DNA of 43,743 bases from an uncultured Lachnospiraceae bacterium (GTDB lineage: Bacteria > Bacillota > Clostridia > Lachnospirales > Lachnospiraceae), in the NCBI GenBank assembly GCA_947175035.1, contig CAMWLG010000026.1, positions 1 to 43,743 on the forward strand, in the 5' to 3' direction. Of this stretch, positions 1 to 8,457 are shown one piece after another (within the stretch, counting starts at the first letter, position 1; each line of letters starts with the position of its first letter). The notes under the pieces were generated by a model. The model saw only the letters and a program-made list of their open reading frames with translations. It did not search any database and had not been told where the DNA came from. A program made the translations under genes and the position numbers.

Positions 1-2
1 GT

Positions 3-104
3 CGTCCCCACTCAGTTCTGAGAAAATATGGAATCTGCAGAGTTTGCTTCCGTGAACTGGCATACAAGGGCGAGATCCCTGGCGTGAAGAAGGCCAGCTG
101 GTAA
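3..104 (+). CDS. rpsN: 30S ribosomal protein S14 type Z, 3' end
   Basis: Only the last 33 codons lie in the window; the gene is open at the left edge. The reading frame gives [20 protein letters not shown] and ends KKASW before TAA. The CRVC pair is the second half of the zinc-binding site of the short, zinc-containing (type Z) S14, which assembles into the head of the small subunit. Its place immediately before rpsH is the standard spc operon order. The product is certain from the C-terminal sequence; the start is outside the window. Confidence 0.95.
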   Translation, partial: RPHSVLRKYGICRVCFRELAYKGEIPGVKKASW

Positions 105-159
105 CATGGCAACATAGTGGCCAACATGTTGATAGAGAAATAAAGGAGGAAGTCACAAA

Positions 160-561
160 ATGACAATGAGCGATCCTATTGCAGATATGCTTACAAGAAT
201 CCGTAATGCAAATACTGCAAAACATGACACAGTTGATGTTCCATCCTCTAAAATGAAGCTTGCGATTGCAAAGATTCTTCTGGAGGAAGGTTATATTAAG
301 AAGTATGACATAATTGATGACGGAAACTTTAAGACCATTCGCATCACCCTGAAATACGGCGCTGATAAGAATGAGAAGATTATCTCCGGCATCAAGAGAA
401 TCTCCAAGCCTGGTCTGCGCGTGTACGCGGGCAAGGAAGATCTGCCCAGAGTGCTCGGCGGTCTCGGCATCGCAATTATTTCTACCAATCAGGGCGTTGT
501 AACAGACAAGAAGGCGAGAGAGCTGCAGGTTGGCGGAGAAGTTTTAGCATTTGTCTGGTAA
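160..561 (+). CDS. rpsH: 30S ribosomal protein S8
   Basis: A 133-residue protein, the usual S8 length, opening [17 protein letters not shown] and carrying the C-terminal segment [20 protein letters not shown], both family hallmarks. S8 binds the central domain of 16S rRNA early in 30S assembly and, in E. coli, is the translational repressor of the spc operon. An AAAGGAGG site ends ten bases before the ATG. It lies 55 bases after rpsN. The 198-base gap after it is unusual within a ribosomal operon and holds the tandem hairpins described separately. Confidence 0.97.
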   Translation: MTMSDPIADMLTRIRNANTAKHDTVDVPSSKMKLAIAKILLEEGYIKKYDIIDDGNFKTIRITLKYGADKNEKIISGIKRISKPGLRVYAGKEDLPRVLGGLGIAIISTNQGVVTDKKARELQVGGEVLAFVW

Positions 562-564
562 TAT

Positions 565-622
565 GATATGAAGTATTTCTAAGGCACCAAAGGACGTTGC
601 CCAAGAAATACTAAATCATATC
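565..622 (+). repeat. 58-nt hairpin element, copy A
   Basis: Starts three bases after the rpsH stop. Read outward to inward: a 7-bp stem (565-571/616-622), a 3-nt bulge on the 3' side (AAA, 613-615), a perfect 9-bp stem (572-580/604-612), a 2x2 internal loop (AA/CA), a 6-position inner stem with one mismatch (583-588/596-601) and a 7-nt loop AAAGGAC. The geometry is identical to the copies at 625-682 and 10439-10496, while the stem sequences differ. Its function is unknown; a ribosomal-operon regulatory RNA or a small palindromic repeat are both possible. Confidence 0.85.
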
Positions 623-624
623 GA

Positions 625-682
625 GACGAAAAGTTTTTCTAAGACGTCATAGGACGCCGTCTAAGAAAAACTATATTTCGTC
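625..682 (+). repeat. 58-nt hairpin element, copy B
   Basis: Begins two bases after copy A. The arms are GACGAAA/TTTCGTC (outer), a 3' bulge ATA, AGTTTTTCT/AGAAAAACT (9 bp), an internal loop AA/TA, GACGTC/GCCGTC (one mismatch, at the same position as in copy A) and loop ATAGGAC. The total length is again exactly 58 nt. One base later a plain hairpin follows (684-708), an arrangement repeated after copy C. Confidence 0.85.
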
Positions 683-683
683 A

Positions 684-708
684 GAAAGAATCTCTTCGCG
701 ATTCTTTC
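684..708 (+). other. Simple hairpin following element B
   Basis: A perfect 9-bp stem GAAAGAATC/GATTCTTTC with a 7-nt loop, one base after element B and about 50 bases before the rplF start. There is no T-run after it, so it is not an intrinsic terminator. A plain hairpin sits at the same one-base distance after element C, which suggests that the 58-nt element and this hairpin form one unit. Confidence 0.7.
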
Positions 709-759
709 GCTGGAACGGATGGAAATAGATTCAAACAAACAATTACAGGAGGTACGGGC

Positions 760-1299
760 ATGTCACGTATAGGAAGAATGCCAATCGCGATCCCCGCAGG
801 TGTAACTGTGGCGGTTGCAGAAAATAACAAAGTGACCGTAAAGGGTCCCAAGGGTACTCTGGAGAGAGTACTGCCCGCTGAGATGGAAATCAAGGTCGAG
901 GGCGCAGAGGTAGTGGTAAACAGACCCAATGATTTGAAGAAGATGAAATCTCTTCATGGTTTGACCAGAACACTGATCAACAATATGGTTGTAGGTGTCA
1001 CCACAGGTTATGAGAAAAAGCTGGAGGTAAACGGTGTTGGTTACAGAGCGGCGAAGTCCGGCAAGAAGCTGACCCTGAGCCTGGGTTATTCTCATCCGGT
1101 TGAAATGACAGACCCTGAAGGGCTTGAGGCTGTTGTAGAAGGCAATATCATTACCGTAAAGGGTATTGATAAGGAAAAGGTTGGTCAGTATGCCGCTGAG
1201 ATCAGAGACAAGAGAAGACCTGAGCCGTACAAGGGCAAGGGTATCAAGTATGCTGATGAGACAATCAGACGTAAAGTCGGTAAGACCGGTAAGAAATAA
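760..1299 (+). CDS. rplF: 50S ribosomal protein L6
   Basis: A 179-residue protein with the L6 start [15 protein letters not shown], the first-domain stretch [12 protein letters not shown], the NGVGYRA segment and the conserved C-terminal [16 protein letters not shown], which contacts 23S rRNA near the sarcin-ricin loop. AGGAGGT precedes the ATG by six bases. It is the normal neighbour of rpsH, but is separated from it here by the hairpin-rich gap, so its expression may be tuned separately. Confidence 0.97.
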   Translation: MSRIGRMPIAIPAGVTVAVAENNKVTVKGPKGTLERVLPAEMEIKVEGAEVVVNRPNDLKKMKSLHGLTRTLINNMVVGVTTGYEKKLEVNGVGYRAAKSGKKLTLSLGYSHPVEMTDPEGLEAVVEGNIITVKGIDKEKVGQYAAEIRDKRRPEPYKGKGIKYADETIRRKVGKTGKK

Positions 1300-1319
1300 T
1301 AGATAAGGAGAGTATGAAG

Positions 1320-1688
1320 ATGGTTAGTAAGGAATCAAGACAAAAAGTTCGTGTTAAAAAGCACATGAGAATTCGTAACCGCTTCAGTGGCACTGCCGAG
1401 AGACCTCGTCTGGCAGTATTCAGAAGCAATAATCATATGTATGCTCAAATTATCGACGATACCGTTGGAAACACACTGGTATCCGCATCCACTGTCGAGA
1501 AGGCGGTCAAGGCGGAGCTGGAGAAGACCAATAACGTCGAGGCGGCAGCATACTTGGGAACTGTAATCGGCAAGAGAGCAGTTGAGAAGGGTATCAAGGA
1601 AGTTGTTTTTGACAGAGGCGGCTTTATATACCAGGGTAAAGTGGCAGCATTGGCCGAGGCAGCAAGAGAAGCTGGCCTGGAATTCTAG
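1320..1688 (+). CDS. rplR: 50S ribosomal protein L18
   Basis: L18 binds 5S rRNA in the central protuberance. The protein shows the family features [29 protein letters not shown] and the C-terminal [26 protein letters not shown]. Two ATGs lie six bases apart (1314 and 1320). The second is chosen because AAGGAG (1305-1310) then has a nine-base spacing and the product, MVSKESRQK..., has the canonical 122 residues; the first ATG is only three bases from the ribosome site. The gene follows rplF by about 20 bases. Confidence 0.96.
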   Translation: MVSKESRQKVRVKKHMRIRNRFSGTAERPRLAVFRSNNHMYAQIIDDTVGNTLVSASTVEKAVKAELEKTNNVEAAAYLGTVIGKRAVEKGIKEVVFDRGGFIYQGKVAALAEAAREAGLEF

Positions 1689-1708
1689 GAAAGGAAGAGG
1701 AATACACC

Positions 1709-2227
1709 ATGAAACACACAATCATAGATGCAAGCCAGTTGGAATTGACTGATAAGGTTGTTACCATCAAGCGTGTAACCAAGACTGTAAAGGGTGGTCG
1801 TAACATGCGTTTCACCGCTCTTGTGGTTGTAGGTGACGGCAATGGTTATGTAGGCGCCGGACTCGGCAAAGCTGTTGAAATTCCCGAGGCAATCCGCAAG
1901 GGTAAGGAAGATGCGATGAAGCATATCGTGAAGATTGCTTTGGACGAGAATAATTCCATCACACATGACTTTATTGGCAAGTACGGTTCTTCCAATGTTC
2001 TGCTCAAGAAGGCACCCGAAGGTACCGGTATTATCGCAGGAGGTCCTGCCCGTGTGGTATGTGAGCTGGCAGGTATCAAGAATATCCGTACCAAGTCTTT
2101 GGGCTCCAACAACAAGCAGAATGTGGTTTTGGCTACGATCTCAGGTTTGAGTCAGTTGAAGTCTCCCGAAGAGGTTGCAAAGAGCCGCGGCAAGTCCGTT
2201 GAGGAGGTAACAGCAGATGGCAGATAA
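1709..2227 (+). CDS. rpsE: 30S ribosomal protein S5
   Basis: A 172-residue S5, which acts in decoding accuracy and mRNA entry. The double-stranded-RNA-binding-like N-terminal part reads [20 protein letters not shown], followed by [15 protein letters not shown] and the glycine-rich [19 protein letters not shown] segment, all diagnostic. AAGGAAGAGG lies upstream of the ATG. Its last 11 bases overlap the start of rpmD, so the two are probably translationally coupled. Confidence 0.97.
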   Translation: MKHTIIDASQLELTDKVVTIKRVTKTVKGGRNMRFTALVVVGDGNGYVGAGLGKAVEIPEAIRKGKEDAMKHIVKIALDENNSITHDFIGKYGSSNVLLKKAPEGTGIIAGGPARVVCELAGIKNIRTKSLGSNNKQNVVLATISGLSQLKSPEEVAKSRGKSVEEVTADGR

Positions 2228-2402
2228 GAAATTAAAGATTACTTTGGCAAAGTCCACGATTGGCGCTGTGCCTAAGAATAGGGCAACTGTAGAATCCATG
2301 GGTCTTCGCAAGATTGGACAGTCCATTATTCTTCCTGATAATGACGCCACCAGGGGACAGATTCGTAAGGTTGGTTATTTGTTGAAAGTAGAAGAAGTTT
2401 AA
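2217..2402 (+). CDS. rpmD: 50S ribosomal protein L30
   Basis: A 61-residue protein with the L30 core [20 protein letters not shown] and [14 protein letters not shown], a small 23S rRNA-binding protein common in Gram-positive bacteria. The start overlaps the rpsE 3' end by 11 bases, with GAGGAGG inside the rpsE coding sequence as its ribosome site. Its order between rpsE and rplO is the standard one. Confidence 0.96.
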   Translation: MADKKLKITLAKSTIGAVPKNRATVESMGLRKIGQSIILPDNDATRGQIRKVGYLLKVEEV

Positions 2403-2423
2403 TCAGATAAGGAGGTGTCAGGA

Positions 2424-2864
2424 ATGGAATTATCCAATTTAAGACCCGCTGAAGGTTCAAAACAAAGTGATAATTTTAGAAGAGGCCGTGGACATGGTTC
2501 AGGCAATGGCAAGACCGCAGGTAAGGGACACAAGGGCCAGAAAGCTCGTTCCGGAGCTACCAGACCCGGTTTTGAGGGTGGTCAGATGCCTTTGTACAGA
2601 CGTATCCCCAAGAGAGGCTTCACCAACAGAAATACAAAGGAAATTGTTGCTATTAATGTGAGTGTTCTGGAGCGTTTTGATAATGGTGCCACAGTGGATG
2701 TGGATGCATTGATTGAGGCTGGTATCATCAAGAACCCCAGAGATGGTGTTAAGATACTCGGAAACGGAGAACTTACCAAGAAACTCAATGTAAAAGTTGA
2801 TGCTTACAGCGCATCCGCAAAAGAAAAAATCGAGGCACTTGGTGGAAAAGCAGAGGTGATGTAA
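2424..2864 (+). CDS. rplO: 50S ribosomal protein L15
   Basis: The N-terminus [14 protein letters not shown] is the usual L15 start. It is followed by the long basic, glycine-rich tail [24 protein letters not shown] that penetrates 23S rRNA, and by the globular C-terminal part. The ATG at 2424 is preferred over an in-frame GTG at 2415 because AAGGAGGT overlaps that GTG and is correctly spaced for the ATG, giving 146 residues. Its TAA stop shares a base with the secY ATG (TAATG), the classic rplO-secY coupling. Confidence 0.96.
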   Translation: MELSNLRPAEGSKQSDNFRRGRGHGSGNGKTAGKGHKGQKARSGATRPGFEGGQMPLYRRIPKRGFTNRNTKEIVAINVSVLERFDNGATVDVDALIEAGIIKNPRDGVKILGNGELTKKLNVKVDAYSASAKEKIEALGGKAEVM

Positions 2865-4177
2865 TGCTTACGACACTCAAAAATGCATTGAAGATCAAAG
2901 AGATCAGAAAAAAGCTTTTATATACCTTGGGTATGCTGGTGATTATCCGTTTGGGTTCCCAGCTGCCTGCCCCGGGTATTGACGGAGAGTTTTTTAAAGA
3001 GTGGTTCAGAACTCAGATGGGAGACGCTTCCGGCTTTATTGATGCGATCACCGGTGGTTCCTTCCTGAGTATGTCTATCTTTGCATTGAACATTAGCCCT
3101 TATATCACATCCTCAATTATCATGCAGCTTTTGACCATCGCTATTCCTAAGCTTGAGGAGATGCAGAGAGATGGTGAGGATGGCAGAAAGAAAATCGTGG
3201 CCATCACCAGATATGTGACAGTTGCGCTGGCAATCATTCAGGCGAGCGCTATGGCGATCGGTTTTGGCAGACAGGGATATCTGACAGAGTACAATGCATT
3301 GACTGTAATCACTGCAATTGCAGCGCTCACCGCAGGTAGTGCATTCCTGATGTGGGTGGGTGAGAGAATCACCGAGAACGGCGTGGGGAACGGTATCTCC
3401 ATCGTCTTGACCATCAATATCATTTCAAGGATGCCGGAGGATTTCATGAACCTCTATAGGCAGTTCGTGGCGGGCAAAGCGCCTGCAACGGCAATCCTTG
3501 CAGCGGCGATCATTCTTGCGATTGTCATTGGTATGGTAGTGCTTGTCATCATTTTGAACGACGGTGTTCGCAGGATTCCTGTGCAGTACGCCAAGAAGGT
3601 ACAGGGCCGCAAGATGGTGGGCGGACAGACATCCAACATTCCCTTGAAGGTGAATACCGCAGGTGTGATTCCCATCATTTTCGCACAGTCAATCATGCAG
3701 ATGCCGATTATGATCTGTTCCTTTGTCGGTTATCAGGGGCAGGGAATATGGGGGCATATCCTGAACGGATTGAATTCCAACAATTGGTGCAAGCCCAGTG
3801 ATCCTGTGTATTCTATCGGTTTATTGGTATACATTGTGTTGATTATTTTCTTTGCATATTTCTACACATCCATTACCTTTAACCCGTTGATGATTGCTGA
3901 TAATATGAAAAAGCAGGGTGGTTTTATCCCCGGTATCAGACCCGGTAAGCCCACCAGCGATTATCTGGACAAGGTTCTGAACTACATCGTGTTTATCGGT
4001 GCGGTGGGACTGACGATCATTGCAGTGATCCCTTACTTCTTCAATGGAGTATTCGGGGCGAGCGTATCCTTCGCGGGTACAAGCCTGATTATTATCGTCA
4101 GCGTAATCATTGAGACCGTGAAGCAGATCGAGTCTCAGATGTTGGTTCGCAACTACAAGGGATTCTTGGAATCGTAA
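2864..4177 (+). CDS. secY: Protein translocase subunit SecY
   Basis: The 437-residue channel subunit of the SecYEG translocon, with about ten membrane segments. Recognisable parts are RLGSQLPAPGID in the first loop, the NISPYITSSIIMQLL segment, VGERITENGVGNGISIVLTINI, the cytoplasmic loop VRRIPVQYAKKVQGRKMVGGQTSNIPLKVN and FNPLMIADNMKKQGGFIPGIRPG. The start overlaps the rplO stop. In most Firmicutes adk and map follow directly; here a terminator and three opposite-strand genes intervene. Confidence 0.98.
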   Translation: MLTTLKNALKIKEIRKKLLYTLGMLVIIRLGSQLPAPGIDGEFFKEWFRTQMGDASGFIDAITGGSFLSMSIFALNISPYITSSIIMQLLTIAIPKLEEMQRDGEDGRKKIVAITRYVTVALAIIQASAMAIGFGRQGYLTEYNALTVITAIAALTAGSAFLMWVGERITENGVGNGISIVLTINIISRMPEDFMNLYRQFVAGKAPATAILAAAIILAIVIGMVVLVIILNDGVRRIPVQYAKKVQGRKMVGGQTSNIPLKVNTAGVIPIIFAQSIMQMPIMICSFVGYQGQGIWGHILNGLNSNNWCKPSDPVYSIGLLVYIVLIIFFAYFYTSITFNPLMIADNMKKQGGFIPGIRPGKPTSDYLDKVLNYIVFIGAVGLTIIAVIPYFFNGVFGASVSFAGTSLIIIVSVIIETVKQIESQMLVRNYKGFLES

Positions 4178-4182
4178 AAGTT

Positions 4183-4219
4183 TAAGCGAGTGTATTCTGA
4201 AGCAGGGTACACTCGCTTT
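4183..4219 (+). terminator. Intrinsic terminator after secY
   Basis: A perfect 11-bp stem AAGCGAGTGTA/TACACTCGCTT with a 13-base loop, six bases after the secY stop and followed by a short T-rich stretch. On the other strand the same hairpin is followed by TTAAACTTTTA, so it may also end the convergent transcript of the reverse genes. It closes the spc operon before the inserted genes. Confidence 0.8.
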
Positions 4220-4254
4220 TGTGTGGAATGTGGAATGTTTCTTGAGTATTAAGT

Positions 4255-4779
4255 TTATGATAGAAATGTAGTACACAATAAATCATCGTATTCTCTGGCA
4301 TTCTCTTGCAAGTGAAATGCATACTTCTTTAGCTCGTCAAATTCTTTTTCAGGGAATGCGCCCCAATGGGTCTCATACATCTTACGTCCATTTCCATTTT
4401 CATACAGAGAGAATTCTGTTACAATCCCATCAACCGCATTCTGTATATCGATATCAATATGAAACCGACACTCTTCACATTTATCCCGCTCTGTGCTCTC
4501 ATCCTCAGGGTCAAGGTCGGTGGAATCTACAGACAAGCTGTATTCTGCAATATGAAGCCGCTCATCCGCCAGATAGATATGTAGGATTGAAGCACCGGGT
4601 TCGTCCATTAAATATAACCATTCTTCTGTGTTGTTATTTATTACCCGGATTACTTTACTGAGAAATTTTCCGGGCATATCATAGTTAAGAAAGTCTGATG
4701 CCTCGCAGAGATGTGAACCGATGCACATATCAAACCATCCATATGAAATACTGTTAATTTTAAACCAGTTATAACTCAT
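4255..4779 (-). CDS. Unknown acidic cytoplasmic protein
   Basis: A 174-residue protein starting MSYNWFKINSISYGWFDMCI. I do not recognise a family. It is acidic, lacks a signal peptide or membrane segment, and carries an acidic stretch DSTDLDPEDESTERDKCEEC near its middle. The ATG is preceded by TTGAGGT, eight bases upstream. It is the last of three co-directional reverse-strand genes between secY and adk, 16 bases downstream of the paralogue pair. Size, composition and setting are like solitary immunity proteins of polymorphic toxin systems, but no toxin gene is present, so this is only a guess. Confidence 0.75.
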   Translation of the reverse strand: MSYNWFKINSISYGWFDMCIGSHLCEASDFLNYDMPGKFLSKVIRVINNNTEEWLYLMDEPGASILHIYLADERLHIAEYSLSVDSTDLDPEDESTERDKCEECRFHIDIDIQNAVDGIVTEFSLYENGNGRKMYETHWGAFPEKEFDELKKYAFHLQENAREYDDLLCTTFLS

Positions 4780-4795
4780 AATTTCTTACCTCAAT

Positions 4796-5614
4796 TTAGG
4801 ATGGAGTGTGTGACAAGGAGAGCGCATTGATCTTATCCGCTATGGGAAGAACCAGATTACTTGTATCAAGCCTGTCGTCGTCCAATAAGGACTGGGGCAA
4901 TTCGATCACGTCCAAGTGGCATACAATGCCGCGCTGGCTGGCCAGTTTGATGAGTGCCAGTCCTCGAGTGTCAATGGTAACAGGAGAAATTCTGGCTTGA
5001 CGGCGCAGCAGTTTGATGCCCTTTTCCATATATTTATTGAAAATTTTCTCGTTCCCGTGCGCTATGGCCCACATGCACTGATTTGTTTCGTTGTATTTGG
5101 GAAAATCCTCCGGGTTCTCGGGCAGCATTGCCTGTGCGCGCTCATAGTCCTGCAATAATAGAGCTCCCTCCAGCGTGTCCTCGGCCGCAATGCGCAACGC
5201 CAATTCCGGCTCATTGGCGAGAATTGCAGTATACGTGTAAGTAAAGTTCTTTTTCTTAAAGTCGTAAGGCATACCGCTGTTGAAAATTTGATGAGAGAAT
5301 CCTCTTTCCAACAGGCGGTATATCAGTTCACCGGACAATGCAGCCAGATAGTGATATTCCTTTGCCTTATGGGCGTCAATGTCAATTTGTAGGTAATAAT
5401 CCGCATAAGAAGTATAGTGTATCCAAAAATCTCTAAGGCTGTTAATGATCCAATCATATTGCTGTTCTTGAATTCGCTGATCCAGTCTTTGATTGATGAT
5501 TTCCCAGGAACTCTGCCCCTCATAATTCTCCGACAGCGCTCGCTCCCATCTGAGCCGTTTGCGTTTCAGTTCCTCGTCAATGGCTTTTATGCTATAGGTT
5601 AACAGACTTCGCAT
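4796..5614 (-). CDS. Unknown protein, paralogue 1 of a tandem pair
   Basis: A 272-residue soluble, mostly helical protein beginning MRSLLTYSIKAIDEELKRKR, with AGGAGGT a few bases before the ATG. It shares its whole length with the gene at 5665-6474, roughly three quarters identical by eye, including GLALIKLASQRGIVCHLDVIELP-type C-terminal segments (positions about 215-245). Segments such as ILANEPELALRIAAEDTLEGAL look like helical-repeat packing. It vaguely resembles Imm49-type immunity proteins, but I cannot confirm that. Compared with paralogue 2, its C-terminus is extended and divergent (ALSLSHTPS). Confidence 0.8.
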   Translation of the reverse strand: MRSLLTYSIKAIDEELKRKRLRWERALSENYEGQSSWEIINQRLDQRIQEQQYDWIINSLRDFWIHYTSYADYYLQIDIDAHKAKEYHYLAALSGELIYRLLERGFSHQIFNSGMPYDFKKKNFTYTYTAILANEPELALRIAAEDTLEGALLLQDYERAQAMLPENPEDFPKYNETNQCMWAIAHGNEKIFNKYMEKGIKLLRRQARISPVTIDTRGLALIKLASQRGIVCHLDVIELPQSLLDDDRLDTSNLVLPIADKINALSLSHTPS

Positions 5615-5664
5615 GCAGCATACCTCCTATGTAATGATTGATTAAATGGTTTAACACTATTATT

Positions 5665-6474
5665 TTACCACGGCCGTTGGATTGCATTGATTTTATCCGC
5701 TATGGGAAGAACCAGATTACTTGTATCAATCCTTTCGTCATCCAACAAAGACTGGGGCAATTCTATCACGTCCAAGTGGCATACGATACCACGCTGGCTG
5801 GCCAGTTTAATGACTGCCAGTCCCGAACTGTCAATGGTAACGCAATGAATTTTGGCTTGCCGGCGCAGTGCTCGGATGCGCTTTTCCAGATATTTGTTGA
5901 AAACTTTCTCATTCCCGTGTGCTATGCCCCACAGGCACTGTCCTATTTCGTCGTGTTTGGAGAAATCCTCCGGTTTCTCAGGCAGCATTGTCTGTGCACG
6001 CTCATAGTCCTGCAGTAACAAGGCTCCCAACAGCGTGTCTTCTGCAGCTATCCGAAGCGCCATTTCCGGTTCATTGGCGAGAATTGCATGACGCGTGTAA
6101 CCAAAGTTATTTTTCTTTAAGTCGCAAAGCATACCACTATTGAAAATATGATGAGAGAATCCTTTTTCCAACAAGAGGTATATCAGCTCGACAGTCAATG
6201 CAGCCAGATAGTTATTTTCCTTTGCTTTATGAGTGTCAATGTCAATTTGCAGGTAATATTCCGCATTATCATGATAGTAAAAACAAAAATCGTTGAGGCT
6301 GTTAATGATCCAATCATACTGCTGTTCTTGAATCCGCTGGTCTAATTTTTGATTGATGATTTCCCAGAAATTCCATCCTTCATAATTCCCCGCCTGCCAT
6401 TGTTCCCATTTGAGCCGTTTGCGTTTCAGTGCCTCATCAATGGCTTTTGTGCTATAGGTTAATGGACTTCGCAT
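5665..6474 (-). CDS. Unknown protein, paralogue 2 of a tandem pair
   Basis: A 269-residue protein beginning MRSPLTYSTKAIDEALKRKR, with the same ribosome site and 5' flank as paralogue 1 (TACCTCCTATGTAA on the plus strand). Differences are spread along the length rather than clustered, and both reading frames are intact, so both copies appear to be maintained. Being promoter-proximal it is probably transcribed first, toward secY. Function unknown; the immunity-like interpretation given for the neighbour applies with the same low certainty. Confidence 0.8.
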   Translation of the reverse strand: MRSPLTYSTKAIDEALKRKRLKWEQWQAGNYEGWNFWEIINQKLDQRIQEQQYDWIINSLNDFCFYYHDNAEYYLQIDIDTHKAKENNYLAALTVELIYLLLEKGFSHHIFNSGMLCDLKKNNFGYTRHAILANEPEMALRIAAEDTLLGALLLQDYERAQTMLPEKPEDFSKHDEIGQCLWGIAHGNEKVFNKYLEKRIRALRRQAKIHCVTIDSSGLAVIKLASQRGIVCHLDVIELPQSLLDDERIDTSNLVLPIADKINAIQRPW

Positions 6475-6582
6475 GCAGCATACCTCCTATGTAACAATTG
6501 ATTAAATTGCTCAACACTGTTATTTTACCACGGGCGCACACACAATTCCACTAAATCTATTTGATTATTTTTCCATTTTTTA

Positions 6583-6611
6583 TTGCAAACTTGCCGCAAA
6601 GAAGTTACAAT
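6583..6611 (+). promoter_or_regulatory. Sigma-A promoter of adk operon
   Basis: TTGCAA (6583-6588), a 17-base spacer and TACAAT (6606-6611), about 70 bases before the adk ATG. The leader contains a 6-bp hairpin with an ACGG loop (CGTCTT/AAGACG, around 6638-6653). The promoter lets adk and the following genes be transcribed although the reverse-strand insertion has cut them off from secY. Confidence 0.8.
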
Positions 6612-6680
6612 ATAGGCAAGTGTGCGCAGAAAGCAGGCGTCTTACGGAAGACGTAGGAAGATAGGAAAGGGGTAATAAGG

Positions 6681-7325
6681 ATGAAGATTATTATGTTAGG
6701 TGCGCCCGGTGCCGGCAAGGGTACTCAGGCGAAAATGATTGCAGAGAAGTATGGAATTCCCCATGTGTCCACGGGAGATATTTTCCGTGCCAACATCAAG
6801 AACGGCACAGAGCTTGGCATGGAGGCCAAGAAATATATGGATCAGGGGCTTTTGGTGCCCGATGAGCTGACCGTGAAGATCCTGTTGGACAGAGTGGCGC
6901 AGCCGGACTGTGAGAAGGGTTATGTGCTGGATGGCTTTCCCAGAACCATACCTCAGGCCGAGGTGCTTGACAAAGCGCTCACGGATTTGGGGGACGCCAT
7001 TGATTATGCGATCAACGTGGATGTGCCTGACGAGAATATTGTAAAGAGAATGTCCGGCAGACGCGCGTGTGTCACTTGTGGCGCAACCTATCATATTGAA
7101 CATGTTCCACCCAAGAAAGAGGGAATTTGTGATAAATGCGGCTCCGAGTTAGTGCTTCGCGATGATGACAAGCCAGAGACGGTTTTGAACCGCTTGAAGG
7201 TTTATCATGAACAGACTCAGCCTTTGATTGAGTTCTATACTGCAAAGGGCGTGCTCAAGACCGTGGACGGCACTCAGGATATGCAGGATGTATTCAATGC
7301 CATTGTCGATATCCTTGGAAAGTAG
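6681..7325 (+). CDS. adk: Adenylate kinase (zinc-lid type)
   Basis: Converts AMP and ATP to two ADP. The 214-residue long-form enzyme has the P-loop GAPGAGKG (7-14), the AMP-site DGFPRT (84-89) and a LID domain with Cys130, Cys133, Cys150 and Cys153, the zinc-binding form typical of Gram-positive bacteria. AAAGGGG precedes the ATG. It begins the second half of the ribosomal cluster, followed 23 bases later by map, as is usual in Firmicutes. Confidence 0.98.
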   Translation: MKIIMLGAPGAGKGTQAKMIAEKYGIPHVSTGDIFRANIKNGTELGMEAKKYMDQGLLVPDELTVKILLDRVAQPDCEKGYVLDGFPRTIPQAEVLDKALTDLGDAIDYAINVDVPDENIVKRMSGRRACVTCGATYHIEHVPPKKEGICDKCGSELVLRDDDKPETVLNRLKVYHEQTQPLIEFYTAKGVLKTVDGTQDMQDVFNAIVDILGK

Positions 7326-7348
7326 AATGGAAAGGAAGTAGATATAAA

Positions 7349-8101
7349 ATGGCTATTACAGTCAAGTCAGAAAGAGAAATTGAACTGATGCGGGAGTCCT
7401 GCAAGCGTCTTGCGGATGTATTCCAGAATCTGGAAAGCGCCGTGAGACCCGGGATGTCCACATTGGACATTGATGCCATGGGAGAGAAGCTGATCCGCGG
7501 GCACGGATGTATTCCTAATTTCCTGCATTACAATGGTTATCCGGCGTCCATCTGTGTATCCGTGAATGAAGAGGTGATACACGGGATTCCCAAGCGGGAT
7601 CACATCTTGCAGGAAGGCGATATCGTGAGCCTGGACGCGGGACTGATTTATAAGGGCTATCATTCCGATATGGCGCGGACGTTTGGCGTGGGTGAGATCA
7701 GCGAGGAGGCCAAGCTTCTGATTGAACGCACGAAGCAGAGCTTTTTTGATGGTATAAAGATGGCGAGGGCAGGAAATCATCTGTTTGATATTTCTAATGC
7801 CATAGACGCGTCAATCAAACCCTATGGATATGGCATTGTGAGAGAGTTTGTGGGACATGGGATTGGCAGCAAGCTCCATGAGGATCCGCAGATTCCCAAT
7901 TTTAAACAGCTCAGGAGAGGCCCCAAGCTGTATGCGGGTATGACGCTCGCCGTGGAACCCATGATCAATATCGGCAGGGCGGATGTGGTGGTGTTGGATG
8001 ATGACTGGACAGTGGAGACAGCAGACGGTTCACTGTCAGCGCACTATGAAAATACCATTCTCATCACAGAAGGCGAGCCGGAGATTTTGACACTTTACTA
8101 A
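7349..8101 (+). CDS. map: Methionine aminopeptidase type I
   Basis: A 250-residue cytosolic metalloenzyme that removes the initiator methionine from new proteins. Metal ligands expected for the family are visible: D in SLDAGLIYKGYHSD (first Asp), the second Asp in YHSDMARTFG, His in FVGHGIGSKLHEDP, Glu in AVEPMINIG and the final Glu in HYENTILITEGEPEILT. The N-terminal reading VKSEREIELMRESCKRLADV is standard. It lies between adk and the KOW gene in the usual order. Confidence 0.97.
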   Translation: MAITVKSEREIELMRESCKRLADVFQNLESAVRPGMSTLDIDAMGEKLIRGHGCIPNFLHYNGYPASICVSVNEEVIHGIPKRDHILQEGDIVSLDAGLIYKGYHSDMARTFGVGEISEEAKLLIERTKQSFFDGIKMARAGNHLFDISNAIDASIKPYGYGIVREFVGHGIGSKLHEDPQIPNFKQLRRGPKLYAGMTLAVEPMINIGRADVVVLDDDWTVETADGSLSAHYENTILITEGEPEILTLY

Positions 8102-8131
8102 AAATGGCTTCGCAATTAAGGACGGACGTTT

Positions 8132-8401
8132 ATGATAGGACAATTTGTGACCTCAAAGGCAGGGCATGACAAAAATAGGCTCTATGTGATCGTGGCGGAG
8201 GAGGAAACAGCGGTGCTGTTATGTGACGGACGGTTGAAGCCCTTGGAGCGTCCCAAACGAAAACTTAGAAAACATGTTCAGCCCATCAACAAAACTGTGG
8301 GGGAAGAACTTGTTAAGGCACTGCAGGAGAAATGTGCTGCCGATGAGCAGATCAAACGCGCGATCAAATTATACCGGCAAGAGCTGCAAAATATGCAATA
8401 G
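8132..8401 (+). CDS. KOW-domain (L14e-like) RNA-binding protein
   Basis: An 89-residue basic protein starting MIGQFVTSKAGHDKNRLYVIVAEEE, the KOW-type beta-barrel start also found in archaeal/eukaryotic L14e. RPKRKLRKHVQPI follows, then a charged helical C-terminus. Clostridia often carry such a gene between map and infA. It probably binds RNA and may associate with ribosomes, but its exact role is not established. GGACG upstream is a weak ribosome site. Confidence 0.85.
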   Translation: MIGQFVTSKAGHDKNRLYVIVAEEETAVLLCDGRLKPLERPKRKLRKHVQPINKTVGEELVKALQEKCAADEQIKRAIKLYRQELQNMQ

Positions 8402-8457
8402 CTGCAAAAATGCAAGTTTTGTAATAGAAACGTTATAAAAGAAGTTGGAGGATATGT

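Larger units (their letters stand above)
4796..6530. repeat. Tandem gene duplication with shared upstream flank
   Basis: The unit of about 870 bases occurs twice in direct orientation (4796-5670 and 5665-6530). Similarity runs through the coding region and about 55 bases upstream of each ATG: both flanks contain the GGAGGT site, a TTAAT-rich stretch and TTATTTTACCACGG. The duplication therefore included the control region, so each copy may carry its own promoter. Confidence 0.85.

Noticed and set aside
6640..6660. Another member of the 58-nt hairpin family in the adk leader
   Set aside because: It is a 6-bp hairpin with an ACGG loop and lacks the bulge, internal loop and AWAGKAC loop.
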